Assembly (NCBI GenBank): GCA_036897095.1
Contig: JAYMSP010003159.1
Location: 1 to 20,853 of the forward strand
Origin: Plantago elongata
Taxonomy: Eukaryota > Streptophyta > Magnoliopsida > Lamiales > Plantaginaceae
DNA: 20,853 bases
Direction of reading: 5' to 3'
Shown: piece by piece, positions 1-8,321 of the stretch
How positions within the stretch are numbered: position 1 is the first letter of the stretch
How the letters are laid out: each line of letters starts with the position of its first letter
Position numbers and translations under genes: made by a program
The notes under the pieces: generated by a model
The model's input: the letters and a program-made list of their open reading frames with translations, nothing else
Told to the model about the DNA's origin: nothing
The model's database searches: none

Positions 1-160
1 TTGTTTGTAGGGATCTTAGAATATGACTTATTGTAAGGAGAACTCAATTGTCTATTTTAGTGAATTCCAGGTCTCAGAAAGGCCGAAATGGATTAGTTGG
101 AGGATGATACCACTATAACTTGTTGTGTTATTTACTTTATTGTACTTACATTCTAGCATA

Positions 161-172
161 ACACACACACAC
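161..172. repeat. (AC)n microsatellite in 5' LTR
   Basis: Six AC units. The same site in the 3' LTR (8193-8213) is expanded to about ten units, a normal length difference between diverged LTR copies. Confidence 0.9.
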
Positions 173-301
173 ATTATTACTGCAAAGCACATTTACATTT
201 ATCTATCGCTTAAAGTCTTCCGCTCTCTGAATCTATGTATCATAAACCCCCAGGTTTCTGAGAAAGACTGTTTATCGACAAAAGTTTGAAAAGACTATTC
301 A

Positions 302-316
302 CCCCCCCCCCCCCCC
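302..316. repeat. Poly-C tract (15 C) at 5' LTR end
   Basis: A run of 15 C follows ACTATTCA and precedes TCTAG. A short CCCCC-TCTAG block is common near the 3' end of plant copia LTRs; here it is expanded. The length is prone to sequencing error. Confidence 0.9.
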
Positions 317-324
317 TCTAGTCG

Positions 325-493
325 CATATTGATGTTAGACACCACTTCATCAGAGACCATGTTGAGAAAGGCAATATAGAAATTCTAAAGGTTGGCACTG
401 AAGATCAAGTTGTTGATATCTTCACTACGACACTCCAGGAAAGTATGTTCTTTAAGACATAATCTTGGATTAATGGAGTTGCCTCAGAACTGA
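325..493 (+). pseudogene. C-terminal remnant of copia pol (RNase H end)
   Basis: The frame starting at 325 reads through the characteristic end of Ty1/copia RNase H: an HIDVRHHFIRDHVEKG block, followed by a DQVVDIF motif that corresponds to the usual DQ-ADIFTK motif. The frame then meets TAA at 460-462. A different frame continues from 464 with LGLMELPQN and a TGA at 491-493, matching the usual -LGLME- terminus, so one indel has broken the end. The catalytic part of RNase H and everything upstream are missing; the fragment joins the LTR C tract at about 317-324. The normally expected TKPL tail is also altered. It is non-functional. Confidence 0.88.
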
Positions 494-1398
494 ATAGTTC
501 TAAATCTCTAAAAGATTATGTAAGAAACAGAGAAAAAGGAAAAGGGGTTCTGAAACGGGTATTCAGATAACCTACATGAAAAGAAGGATGACAAGGTTTC
601 TGAGACTTATGACTCATAAAGCCTAAGGTCTTCTGGAAATAAAAGTCCAGAAATACAGGTTGGTATATAGTTCATGAGTATATAAAACTAGAACTCAACT
701 ACTATGAACAAGTCAATATCCAGTGGTAATTTCTAAAATAGGAACTCAAAAAGCCATGTAAAAATCATGAAGTATGTGAGAACTAATAGTCCAACATAGT
801 ACATATTTCTGAGAGTCAAGCATGTCTAGGGTTTTGTGTTTTTACCATTTATATGATACATAAAACAGGACTTGCTCTCTGAAATGATAAGTCCAAAGGT
901 TTCTAGTCTCACACAATAACAGTGACTTATAGATATATATTGCCAAAATTCATTAAGTGGACATGGGAACATTTTTTGATTGATATCATTGCAAAGATAT
1001 TCAACTAAAACCCTTGATGAATAACGTTTGATCTCAACGGGTGAGATTAAATCTCGACAATAATGCATGCTGCGAAAACCGTCATGGCCCACTTCGCATT
1101 TAATACAAAGTATAAATGTATACCACGTCGATGCAATGTACACAGATACACATACGAATTTCTATTGTTGTATCTATGTAATTCTATCTTGCCATATATA
1201 AAGGAATATGGTAAGAGACAAACAATTTTACAAGATCCGAAATTTTCACTTGCATCAAAACAGTAAAAACTCTCTAAGTTTTCTACAAATCCTTCTGCTA
1301 ATCATCTGTTTTCTGCTTAGTCTTCTGAAAAGATAGACTAACATTCTTTCGATTTCAAGCAATTCTTCTCTAATCTTACCCAATACTCTATATAAGAG
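494..1398 (+). other. Spacer between pol remnant and accessory gene; leader with TATA-like boxes
   Basis: No credible gene is seen on either strand; the short open frames here lack protein-like character. The stretch contains TATA-like sites near 679-687 and at 1195-1204, the latter followed by ~190 bp of A/C/T-rich leader and the ATG at 1399. A TTTTCTGCTTAG at about 1309-1320 would serve as a splice acceptor if the leader were spliced. Several TTTCTGA words belong to the dispersed motif reported under findings. Confidence 0.5.
1195..1204 (+). promoter_or_regulatory. Candidate TATA box of the accessory gene
   Basis: TATATAAAGG is a good plant TATA box. It lies ~204 bp upstream of the ATG at 1399 that opens the decayed accessory reading frame. 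Start of transcription near 1225-1235 would give a leader of ~165-175 nt. This is inference from spacing and sequence alone. Confidence 0.4.
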
Positions 1399-2965
1399 AT
1401 GACACCCATAAAGACTTCTTCCAAGAACTCAACTGCAACTGCTTCTTCTGCTGAAAAGCAAGGAGAAAAAGTTTTGCAAGTGTTGAAAAAATGCTTGTTG
1501 GGTACTTTCAACCCAGAGGACTGGTCTTCCATCCTCAAAATGAATTGGGGAGAACATATGGTTGAAAAAAAATACTTTAATGTGGCTATCTCTTCCACTC
1601 CAGACAGGAACCTGGTTGTGAAGATGCTATCCTAGGCTCACATCATGAAGTTCCTTTGTGCTGCTCCTACTGGAATGTCTCCAATTGATGTCTTAGAGTT
1701 TTATAACTCTTCCCAAGTCTATACCAAGAATGTGAACAATGTTGAGGGAACGTTCATTAAATCTCAGGTTCAAGGTGTAGAAAATACATCTTGATTGTGA
1801 CTCCTTCTGTAAAATCTTCTGTCTCATAAACCGTGGGACAACTTGGGAGATTAACACAAAGGACAAGACTTTGAATACTGGTGTAAGAGTGTTGTATGAA
1901 GAAGCAACGAATGACAAGATTGAGGATTGCCCCTCTTCTTTCATTCTGGGAGACATCAAAACCAAACACCTCTTTGAACACTGGAATGTGTTGGCCAGCA
2001 TCCTTCATAGATGCTTGGATGGAAACAAAGGAGGTATTGAACAGATAAGACTAGAAAGATGGATGATAATGGTTATTCTCTCGAAAGAGCTAAATGACAG
2101 AGATAACCTCTTCAATTGGAGTAAATATCTCTTCATGAAGTTTGTGAACAGGGTCAATGAGTTTGAACCCAAAATTATGGTATGAAGATCTGTTATTTTG
2201 GAGAAATGTGGAATTGTGCTCAGAAAGCACTTGGACATCCCAGTGACCAACACAATGTACCGACATGCTCATGAAGAATCCTCGAAGAAGTTTGCCAAAG
2301 ATGAGTTGGTTGATCAAGGAGAAGGAGTATCTGAAGAGATATAGGTTGAGGTCCAAATTGCTAAGAAACCAAGGATCAACAAACCAAGGGCATGGAAGAG
2401 GACGCAGATTGTCATTGATGACACTCCTCGACCAGAAAGGGCAACACAAGATGTTGAAGCCCAATGACCCCTTCCAGTCCAAAAGGATTCCAGCTCATAT
2501 AGGAGATCCTTGAGCATAGGTAAGATGCCAGAGCTATCTATGAATGAGCTCAATCAAATTGATGAGTCTGTCCCAGACATTGATATGGATTCAGAAGATG
2601 ATGTGCCACTTCAAATGGTACTTAAGAGATCATGGATAGAGACTCATGGTGGAGCCTCTAGCTTAGCTTCTCTGACCCAGAAAGCTAAGATTACAGAAGA
2701 TGCAATCACAAGAAGGTCAGTTGAAGAAGTCACACCCCAACAAACAGAAGAAGGATTGGTGGTGGTGACAGGATTGATGAAAGATTCTGACATTGCTTCC
2801 ACATTCAAGTTGCTAGTAGACTTGATAGCTAAAGAAATTTCTACACCCGAGCAGGTTCCTCAACCTTCTGAGACGGGAACTCAGAATGTTCAAATGGAGG
2901 AAAGGTCCGAAGTACCAGAAACTTCAAGCCATGTAATGGAAGCCACAGTGCCTGAAGATACACAG
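1399..2965 (+). pseudogene. First exon of the accessory gene: N-terminal domain and linker
   Basis: The frame opens at ATG 1399, crosses a TAG at 1633-1635 and continues to about 1777, where an indel shifts it. From ~1781 a second frame runs to 2965, interrupted only by TGA 2183-2185, TAG 2342-2344 and TGA 2465-2467. The segment 1680-1850, with an EFY motif followed by V-G and LD-F-IF-L residues, resembles the core of plant retroelement env-like/'putative plant transposon' proteins; this is recognition by pattern, not by search. The stretch 1930-2180 is a well-formed globular-looking sequence rich in W, F and L. From ~2190 it becomes a charged, low-complexity linker with an acidic DMDSEDD cluster near 2580. 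It ends in CAG followed by GTAAC, a splice donor. Confidence 0.7.
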
Positions 2966-3047
2966 GTAACAAGAGTAGTCTATATCTAACTTGTGAATCA
3001 TTTGAATAAATGTTAAACTAGTTACTCATAAACTTCCTTTGTTACAG
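2966..3047 (+). other. Intron 1 of the accessory gene (82 nt)
   Basis: The donor CAG|GTAACA follows an open frame and the acceptor TTGTTACAG|GTT precedes the next one. The intron has in-frame stops and is T-rich toward its 3' end. Phase 0. Confidence 0.7.
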
Positions 3048-3941
3048 GTTTTCATGGAGACATCACAACAGGGGGGAAGGAATATTGCCCACCCCTCTGA
3101 ATGAAGAAGAGGTTCCTTCAACCTCAGCAATACAAGAACAAGAGACTGTGATATAGGTAGTCAATTGTCTCTGAAAAGAAACAATTATGTACTTAGTGAA
3201 AAATCTTGTGTTTCTAACTTCATAATTGTCTCTATACATGCTCGAACTGATAAAGCAGTTGAAGTGGTGGAAACACCACAAGCTCAAGAGATTCCAAAGG
3301 TTGAAAAACTTTCTGAAGAAATTGTTTTTGAGCCTTCCATTGTGGAGGTACGTAAAATAAGAAACATTGTCTTTGTGAATATCTTGTAAATATCAACATT
3401 GCTTAATCAAATACTTTGCTTCTTCGAATAGGTTCATTCTGAAGAAAAGGTGACTGAGGAAAACATTGAGACCTCCACAGTGCCTATGGAAATAGACACA
3501 ACCGAATTGGCTAAGTCTCTAGAAAAGTTGCCAAAGACCACCCAGGTTTCTGAAAGAATTGATTTTGAGCTTCCTAACTTGGAAGTAAGTGAAACTCTCA
3601 GAAACATATCTTTCAAACATTTTTTCTGTAGAATATTTCTAAGCATTGTGATTTGACTTTTATTCTCAGGCTCGAGAAGAAAGATTGGTTAAAGAGGAAG
3701 CAGCCACTCCTCTGACCACGGTATCTGAAGAACAAGTTGCTCCAAAGGTCCAAGTGAATGAGCCTCGTGTGGATACACAGGTATGCTCAAAAACACTTAG
3801 ACTTCATTAATTCTCAGATAACCACAAGTGAGTTTGAATACAACTAACTTGAAACCTCTATTTCAGGCTCAAGAGATACCAGTAATCGACGTGGAAACCC
3901 CACTTGATCTACTGAAGATTTTCCAAACAATCACCACGAAA
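3048..3941 (+). pseudogene. Mini-exon series with 82-86 nt introns
   Basis: Short exons sit at 3048-3156, 3240-3347, 3432-3584, 3670-3780 and 3867-~3941, separated by introns 3157-3239 (83), 3348-3431 (84), 3585-3669 (85) and 3781-3866 (86). All are phase 0. Exons end in CAG, GAG or GAA before GT and start with GTT or GCT. Each encodes an acidic Glu/Val/Pro/Thr-rich stretch, with recurring AQEIP, VSE and SEE words, suggesting descent from repeated exon duplication. Damage is limited: a frameshift in the first (TGA 3102-3104), a C-to-T change turning its final CAG into TAG at 3154-3156, a lost acceptor at 3238-3239 (AT where AG is expected), and TGA 3942-3944 in the last. Function is unknown. 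Confidence 0.65.
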
Positions 3942-3983
3942 TGACATGTTAAATGCTTTAGGCAATGACAAAAGCTCAGAAAG

Positions 3984-4235
3984 GCTGATCTAACTGAGCT
4001 TGCCAAGGTGATTGATCACAAAGAAAGAAGGGTTAGAGCCTTGAATCTGGAGAATTACGTTCATGCCATGTTTCCAATTGAGGAATACTCTCACTACATG
4101 TTGATGCATGACGACTTCACTTATGACATTGGGAATAAGTTGATGGATGTCTTCAATGCTGCAAATGAAGAGACCAGAAGGGAGATGACACTCAATCCTA
4201 CGTTGCCCCAAACACTCAGAGTTTATCCCTCTTAA
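3984..4235 (+). pseudogene. Accessory gene segment with globular-looking sequence
   Basis: An 83-codon open segment, preceded by an AQK word in another frame at 3974-3982 so that one indel near 3983 separates it from the upstream exon. It is rich in charged and aromatic residues, with clusters such as HAMFPIEEYSHYML and TYDIGNKLMDVF, and looks like a folded domain. I do not recognise the family. It stops at TAA 4233-4235 after a Pro/Leu stretch, and the next acidic segment follows in a different frame. Confidence 0.5.
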
Positions 4236-4282
4236 CATGAGGAGTAAACTGGCAGAGGATTACATTTCCCACCATCATCAAC

Positions 4283-5072
4283 TTGGTTTCGGATGAAGAG
4301 GAAGATATTGACGAGAATGATGAAGATTCCTCTCCTGAACATCCAGAAGACGGTGATAATGATAATCATTCTGACGATGAAATTCCACAACAGGGACTCC
4401 ACCTGCTCAGGACTCTACTCAGAGAGACCCACCATCATCACATAAATCACCACCACCAGCTGACCAACTAGATCAACAAACCCAACAAAACTCAACGAGA
4501 AAAATTAACAAGCCGACCCATTTGAAGAACTTAAGGTTGTTGAATCCGGAGTCACAAGACTCAAATAATTGTTGGATGAAGAAAGCAAGCTCAGTCAAGA
4601 GTACCAATCTCTGATTGAAGCTAAGGAAGCCCAATTGTTGATAATTGAGGCTGAGAATGTTAAGGAGAAGACACTCCTTCCTGAAAAGATACAATTGAAG
4701 AAAGATATCGATGCCACAGCTGTAGAGTTGGACGCTCAGGTGACAGACGATACAGAACATGATGCTAAGGCTGCATTAGATATACCTCAAATACCATCAT
4801 CTCAGAAAGACGGCACCAAAGGTAAAGGTAAAATGGTTGTTGAACTCAACAACAATGATCAGGACGATCACATCCTTGTGAGCACTGACGATGATGAGGT
4901 ACAAAATCTGGCTCCAAAAGTTGATGCAATTATTCTCTCCCATTACAAAAGAGAATTTCTTGCTCCACATATCTTCTCATCACCAGTCGTTACTTCCAGA
5001 GATGGCAAATTTCTTGGACGAAGTACTGTGTTTGTTGCACTGCGATCGGAGCCAGTTGCTGAAGATTCCCAG
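4283..5072 (+). pseudogene. Acidic linker, Pro/Gln-rich stretch and coiled coil of the accessory gene
   Basis: At 4283-4393 there is a strongly acidic segment of Asp/Glu with Ser, Asn and His. A frameshift at about 4394 leads into a Pro/Gln/Ser-rich stretch to ~4500. From ~4520 a heptad-like sequence begins; it crosses a TAA at 4566-4568 and continues open to 5072, with Leu/Ile/Val and Glu/Lys spacing typical of a coiled coil to ~4740 and then an Asp/Ser/Lys-rich stretch. The segment ends in CAG followed by GTAATT at 5073. Confidence 0.6.
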
Positions 5073-5152
5073 GTAATTTCATCTGTACCATCTACCTAAA
5101 GCCAATAGCTAAGCTCTTACTTCACTGAGCCACTAGCATTGCATTGTCTCAG
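5073..5152 (+). other. Intron 6 of the accessory gene (80 nt)
   Basis: Donor CAG|GTAATT at 5073 and acceptor ATTGTCTCAG ending at 5152. Splicing here joins two segments in phase 0 and its length matches the 82-86 nt introns upstream. A competing acceptor ends at 5209 (AACTTTAG) and would also keep frame while removing two stop codons. Confidence 0.55.
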
Positions 5153-6549
5153 AAAGATATAGGCATGGTCCGGGATGAAGATTGCAACAATGCTAACAAG
5201 TAACTTTAGGAAGTTTACTATGCTACTCAGAAAGCAGAGGCTATCTACCGTCCATTAGAAGAGCTGAACCAAAAGGAGCAGGCACTCCTTAGATAAAATC
5301 AAGAGCTCAGAAAAGAAGTCCAGAAGCTTATCCAAGTTCACAACAATCTACAAAAGAACTTTGAGTCGCTTTCTTATTCTTATGTAAGTTTGGTTCAGTC
5401 ACTCATGACTATGGGGGAAGAGATTCAAACTGCCCAGAGAGGTAGAGGAAGGAAGAGAAAACAATTACCTCCCTCCATAAATCAAGTTCCAGAAAAGGAC
5501 ACACCTTCTGAAGAACTCGTGGTTCTAGAAATCGAAGTTAGAACATGAACAAGGTTAATAAGTATGGTAACTAGGGGTTCCAAGGCCCTTGTTATATCTG
5601 AAGGAGATAAGCCTTCTAAAGAACAACAAGAACAACAAGAAGAAGGAGAAATCAGAGGTTAGAAAACTTGTAAGTCTCCAATAAGAAACTTCAATGATGA
5701 TGATGATGAGACTGACACAGATGAGCATCCACCATAAAAGAAAAGAAAAGTGGATAACCTACCTGAACCACCAGTGGCTGCTGCCAGAATTTCTTCTGGA
5801 AATACCAAGTCGATCCAAGTTGGATCTTCCAACACAACCCCCAGGAAGAAAGTAGAACTGAAGAAATGACTCAACAGAAGAGGGCGCACGGACTTACAGT
5901 TTGGTAGAGTTCAAGAGAAAGAACAAGAAAGATCAGATGCTGCCCAGATTGAGTATGTCAAGACTAATGACAGCCAATCACCCTATAGATGCATACATCT
6001 TAAGAATGTTTATTGGATACTTGAGCTGCAACATCTGCTATTGAACAAGAAGTTTTCAGAACCTATCTACAGACAAATGATGGCATGGAGAACCAACAAG
6101 CATACTCTGTCCAAATCTAACAAATACTCACAAGTAGCTTGATTTTGAGGTTTATGTTAGGACTGAGGCTATGAAAAAGTCAATGAATTTTATATGTCCC
6201 TACCCAAGCAAGAAGAGATACACAAGACCATGAAATTGGATGGTACTCTCAGCAGACAGAACAAACTAGGTGTTGAAGCTTATGAGTCATTTTACATGAC
6301 AAAGGATCAATATTTGGATGACATTGTCTACTTGGAGGAAATTTACAACTATCATCAGTTGTCACTACTGAAGGTAAACCATGCATGGGTATCGGGTAAA
6401 TACCTATGGGTCAAGAACTTTGTTAAGTCTAACAAAGACCCTGCCAAAACTTACAAGGAAGTTTGTGAGCTAGCCAGAAAGACAAAGCTTACTGTCAGAA
6501 AGTTGCTTTATGAATATGTTGAAGACTGCAGGAGGGTTGACACCCATTG
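5153..6549 (+). pseudogene. Last exon of the accessory gene: coiled coil, NLS-like cluster, C-terminal domain
   Basis: One frame extends from 5153 to the TGA ending at ~6549, broken by stops at 5201, 5207, 5294, 5546, about 5658 and 5735, and about 5867 and 6139, plus a pair of compensating shifts at ~6140-6180. Residues from 5210 to ~5400 form a coiled coil. An RGRGRKRK cluster lies near 5440-5463, and a KKRKV cluster at about 5738-5752, directly after a stop that replaces a codon, resembles a classical nuclear localisation signal. The longest intact piece is 6194-6549, 118 codons, with many aromatic and Lys residues; I do not recognise its family. Nuclear targeting would be odd for an envelope-type protein. 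Confidence 0.6.
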
Positions 6550-6942
6550 ATCCAGAAAGGTGCCGAAGAACTTGAGGTTTCTGAACTAAGTTAATTTTGA
6601 AGACTTGAAGACTAGTTTGTTAGGATGTTTATTTGGAGCTTGGTTTCTCCTGTTGTCCCAATTTACTTAGTAATTTTTGTAAACACTTTGTTGTATTGAT
6701 CTTTATTGTTCAATTAATTGTAAAAGTTATCTTGTGTTGTAATGTTCTTTCTGGTGATCATACTCTCAGAAACCTTCTATAAAAGATAACTTGTCAGCAA
6801 AGATCAATCTTTGTGATTTGGTTGATGTTTACTTTTTGCACTTAGTTTATCTGATTAAATATCATTTGAAATGATTAAGTGGTGGATTGTTTTCACTTCC
6901 ATGTTTGTAATAGGACTTTGAGATAGTCATGGTTGACTGATC
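6550..6942 (+). other. 3' non-coding region of the accessory gene, up to the PPT
   Basis: After the last stop the sequence turns T-rich (6600-6730), like a plant 3' UTR. It contains TTGTAA and GTTGTATTG words that could act as weak polyadenylation elements; no AATAAA is seen. A TATAAAAG at ~6779-6786 is an isolated TATA-like word. No gene is supported. Confidence 0.4.
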
Positions 6943-6955
6943 AAAAAGGAGGAAA
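6943..6955 (+). other. Polypurine tract next to the 3' LTR
   Basis: AAAAAGGAGGAAA lies directly before the sequence where the 3' LTR appears to start. A purine block of this form followed by a TTAGGAATATA-like LTR start is typical of copia elements, where it primes plus-strand synthesis. Confidence 0.7.
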
Positions 6956-7532
6956 TTAGTTAGGAATATATATTAGTATTTTTGACCAATCACCATATGA
7001 CTTATCTTTAATATAGAAAGGTGACTAGTACTCTTGGTTCACTTGAACATTGTTAAAGAGAAAATCACTTAGTATGTTAGTCTAGTTAAACTTGTAATAG
7101 GATTATGAGGTCTCTGAATGTAATTTTATATTTTGAGAAGGCCATGAAGAAGGATCCTAACAATGGTTTTAATCGAAGATTTGAAGATTGAAGATTGCAT
7201 AATTTGATGAAAGACATAAGGATTAGTCCCCTAAGATATACTATGTTCAGAAATCATATTGTATAGTGCAAATATTGCATATAACATGTCTCTTAATATA
7301 TGACATCATCAAGTCAAGGAGCATGCTAGCTTTCAGAAAGGCTCATGTGTCCGTTAAGACTACATGACAAGAAGTTGTACAGTGTATTAATTACACCGGC
7401 TGAAAAGTTGATCAGTGCATAGTCCTCTCTGAAAAATGAGAAAGGGACTTCTGAGTACTTATTTCAAGATATCAACGGAATGAATTCTGAGAAGGTCTAA
7501 CAGATACTAGTCAAACGACTCTCAAGTCCATC

Positions 7533-7540
7533 TATAAATA
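7533..7540 (+). promoter_or_regulatory. LTR TATA box
   Basis: TATAAATA in a CCATC-TATAAATA-TCACC context, with A/C-rich DNA ~30 bp downstream, is what a plant U3 promoter looks like. It would drive transcription to the right, out of the element and toward PRMT6. Confidence 0.6.
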
Positions 7541-8192
7541 TCACCACTTAGAAGTTGAGAAATACACTCACGAACTACGCTCATATTTACATATCAAGCA
7601 AGTATTCTCTCAAGCATTCATACTACCATTCTCCAAGCTTACTGTTGCGGCTAACAAGCACGAAGAATCACTAGTAGTTCTAAGTGTCCTGAACCTATAA
7701 CAAGAGATTGTTATTCGTGAAGGAGTTGAACTTTCAGATACCTTTTTTGAAGCTCATTCTCCAGAATGGATACCAATTACTTGGGTTAGAATGGAGAACC
7801 TACCTATATTAAGTAGTGTAATCACTTCAAGCTCTCTAAAAACATAGTTGAATAGTTATAAGAGAAGCTTGCCTGACAATCAACTTATAACCAACACCAT
7901 CTAGGCGTGGAGTACATGAAGTACTTAGTTTGGAAAATCAAGGAAAAGCTCCAAGTTTATCTTGTGTACAGGAAGTGCTTGGCTCGAGAAGCTAGGAGGG
8001 GAATATTTGGTTGGGAACCATTTGTTTGCAGGGATCTTAGAATAATACTTATTGTAAGGTGAACTCAATTGCCTGTTCTAGTGAATTTCAGGTATCAGAA
8101 AGACCGAGTGGATTAGTTGGAGGAGTACGCCACCTCCAAATACCACTATAAACTGCTATGTTATTTACTTTGTTGTACTTACTTTCCAACAT

Positions 8193-8213
8193 CACACACA
8201 CACACACACACAC
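8193..8213. repeat. (CA)n microsatellite in 3' LTR
   Basis: About ten CA units, corresponding to the shorter AC run in the 5' LTR. Confidence 0.9.
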
Positions 8214-8300
8214 ATTATTACTGCAAAGCACATTTACATTTATCTATCGCTTAAACGCTCTTTGAATCTAAATATCAGAAATCTTCCAGTTTCGGCGAAA

Positions 8301-8321
8301 CCCCCCCCCCCCCCCCCCCCC
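8301..8321. repeat. Poly-C tract (21 C) at 3' LTR end
   Basis: Uninterrupted run of 21 C between GGCGAAA and ACATAGTC. It parallels the 15-C tract at 302-316. Such a long C run is rare in plant DNA and the exact length is uncertain. Confidence 0.9.

Larger units (their letters stand above)
1..316 (+). repeat. 3' end of the 5' LTR (truncated by window edge)
   Basis: Bases 1-210 align to 8022-8254 with frequent substitutions and small indels, including a ~13-bp stretch near 8127-8140 present only in the downstream copy. The two copies diverge more near their ends but both finish in a C tract (302-316 here, 8301-8321 there). I see no clear primer-binding site complementary to initiator tRNA-Met after the C tract; sequence matching copia pol begins within ~10 bp instead. 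Confidence 0.85.
1399..6549 (+). pseudogene. Decayed multi-intron accessory (env-like?) gene of the retroelement
   Basis: One reading can be followed from the ATG at 1399 to the TGA near 6547 by combining open segments, GT-AG introns and a few indels. In order: N-terminal domain (1399 to ~2180), charged linker to 2965, mini-exons (3048-3941), a conserved-looking segment (3984-4232), an acidic and Pro/Gln-rich linker (4283-~4530), coiled coil (~4530-4740), variable segment to 5072, second coiled coil (5210-~5400), basic/NLS segment (~5430-5800) and a C-terminal domain (~5900-6546). More than ten in-frame stops plus several frameshifts make it a pseudogene. Position after pol is that of env-like ORFs in Sireviruses; part of it resembles the domain called 'putative plant transposon protein'. 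No membrane segment typical of an envelope protein is seen. An alternative is capture of a host gene. Confidence 0.65.
1..8321 (+). mobile_element. Degraded Ty1/copia-type LTR retroelement (5' end outside window)
   Basis: The stretch 1-316 is repeated at 8022-8321, both copies ending in an AC microsatellite, a shared block and a long C tract. Between them lie a copia RNase H terminus (325-493), a long decayed accessory coding region (1399-6549) and a polypurine tract (6943-6955), in the order expected for LTR-pol-accessory ORF-PPT-LTR. Gag, protease, integrase and most of reverse transcriptase are absent, so the element could only have moved with help from a relative. An accessory ORF downstream of pol is known from Sirevirus-type copia elements with env-like genes; assignment to that group is inference. 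The 5' LTR start lies outside the window, so a target-site duplication cannot be checked. The two LTR copies differ by many substitutions and several indels, which indicates an old insertion. Confidence 0.85.
6957..8321 (+). repeat. 3' LTR (~1.36 kb)
   Basis: It starts just after the polypurine tract with a degraded TG (TAGTTAGGAATATA) and ends in the poly-C tract, at the same point as the 5' copy. The last ~300 bp align with 1-316. A TATA box sits at 7533-7540, giving a U3 of ~600 bp and a long R-U5. No protein-coding frame is supported. The 3' boundary is approximate, because the normal CA end is obscured by the C run and ACATAG that follows. Confidence 0.78.

Noticed and set aside
317..345. 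Primer-binding site after the 5' LTR
   Set aside because: No stretch complementary to the 3' end of initiator tRNA-Met is visible; the pol remnant begins here instead.
1021..1062. Possible hairpin around GATCTCAACGGGTGAGATT
   Set aside because: The arms are short and imperfect and no downstream T run or other context suggests a function.
826..1143. 105-codon open frame on the minus strand
   Set aside because: It lies in the element's non-coding spacer, has no family-like motif, and an overlapping plus-strand frame is equally plausible. Chance frame.
2005..2553. Several minus-strand frames of 79-130 codons
   Set aside because: They are antisense shadows of the decayed accessory-gene exon, whose plus-strand frame is continuous over >1 kb apart from point stops.
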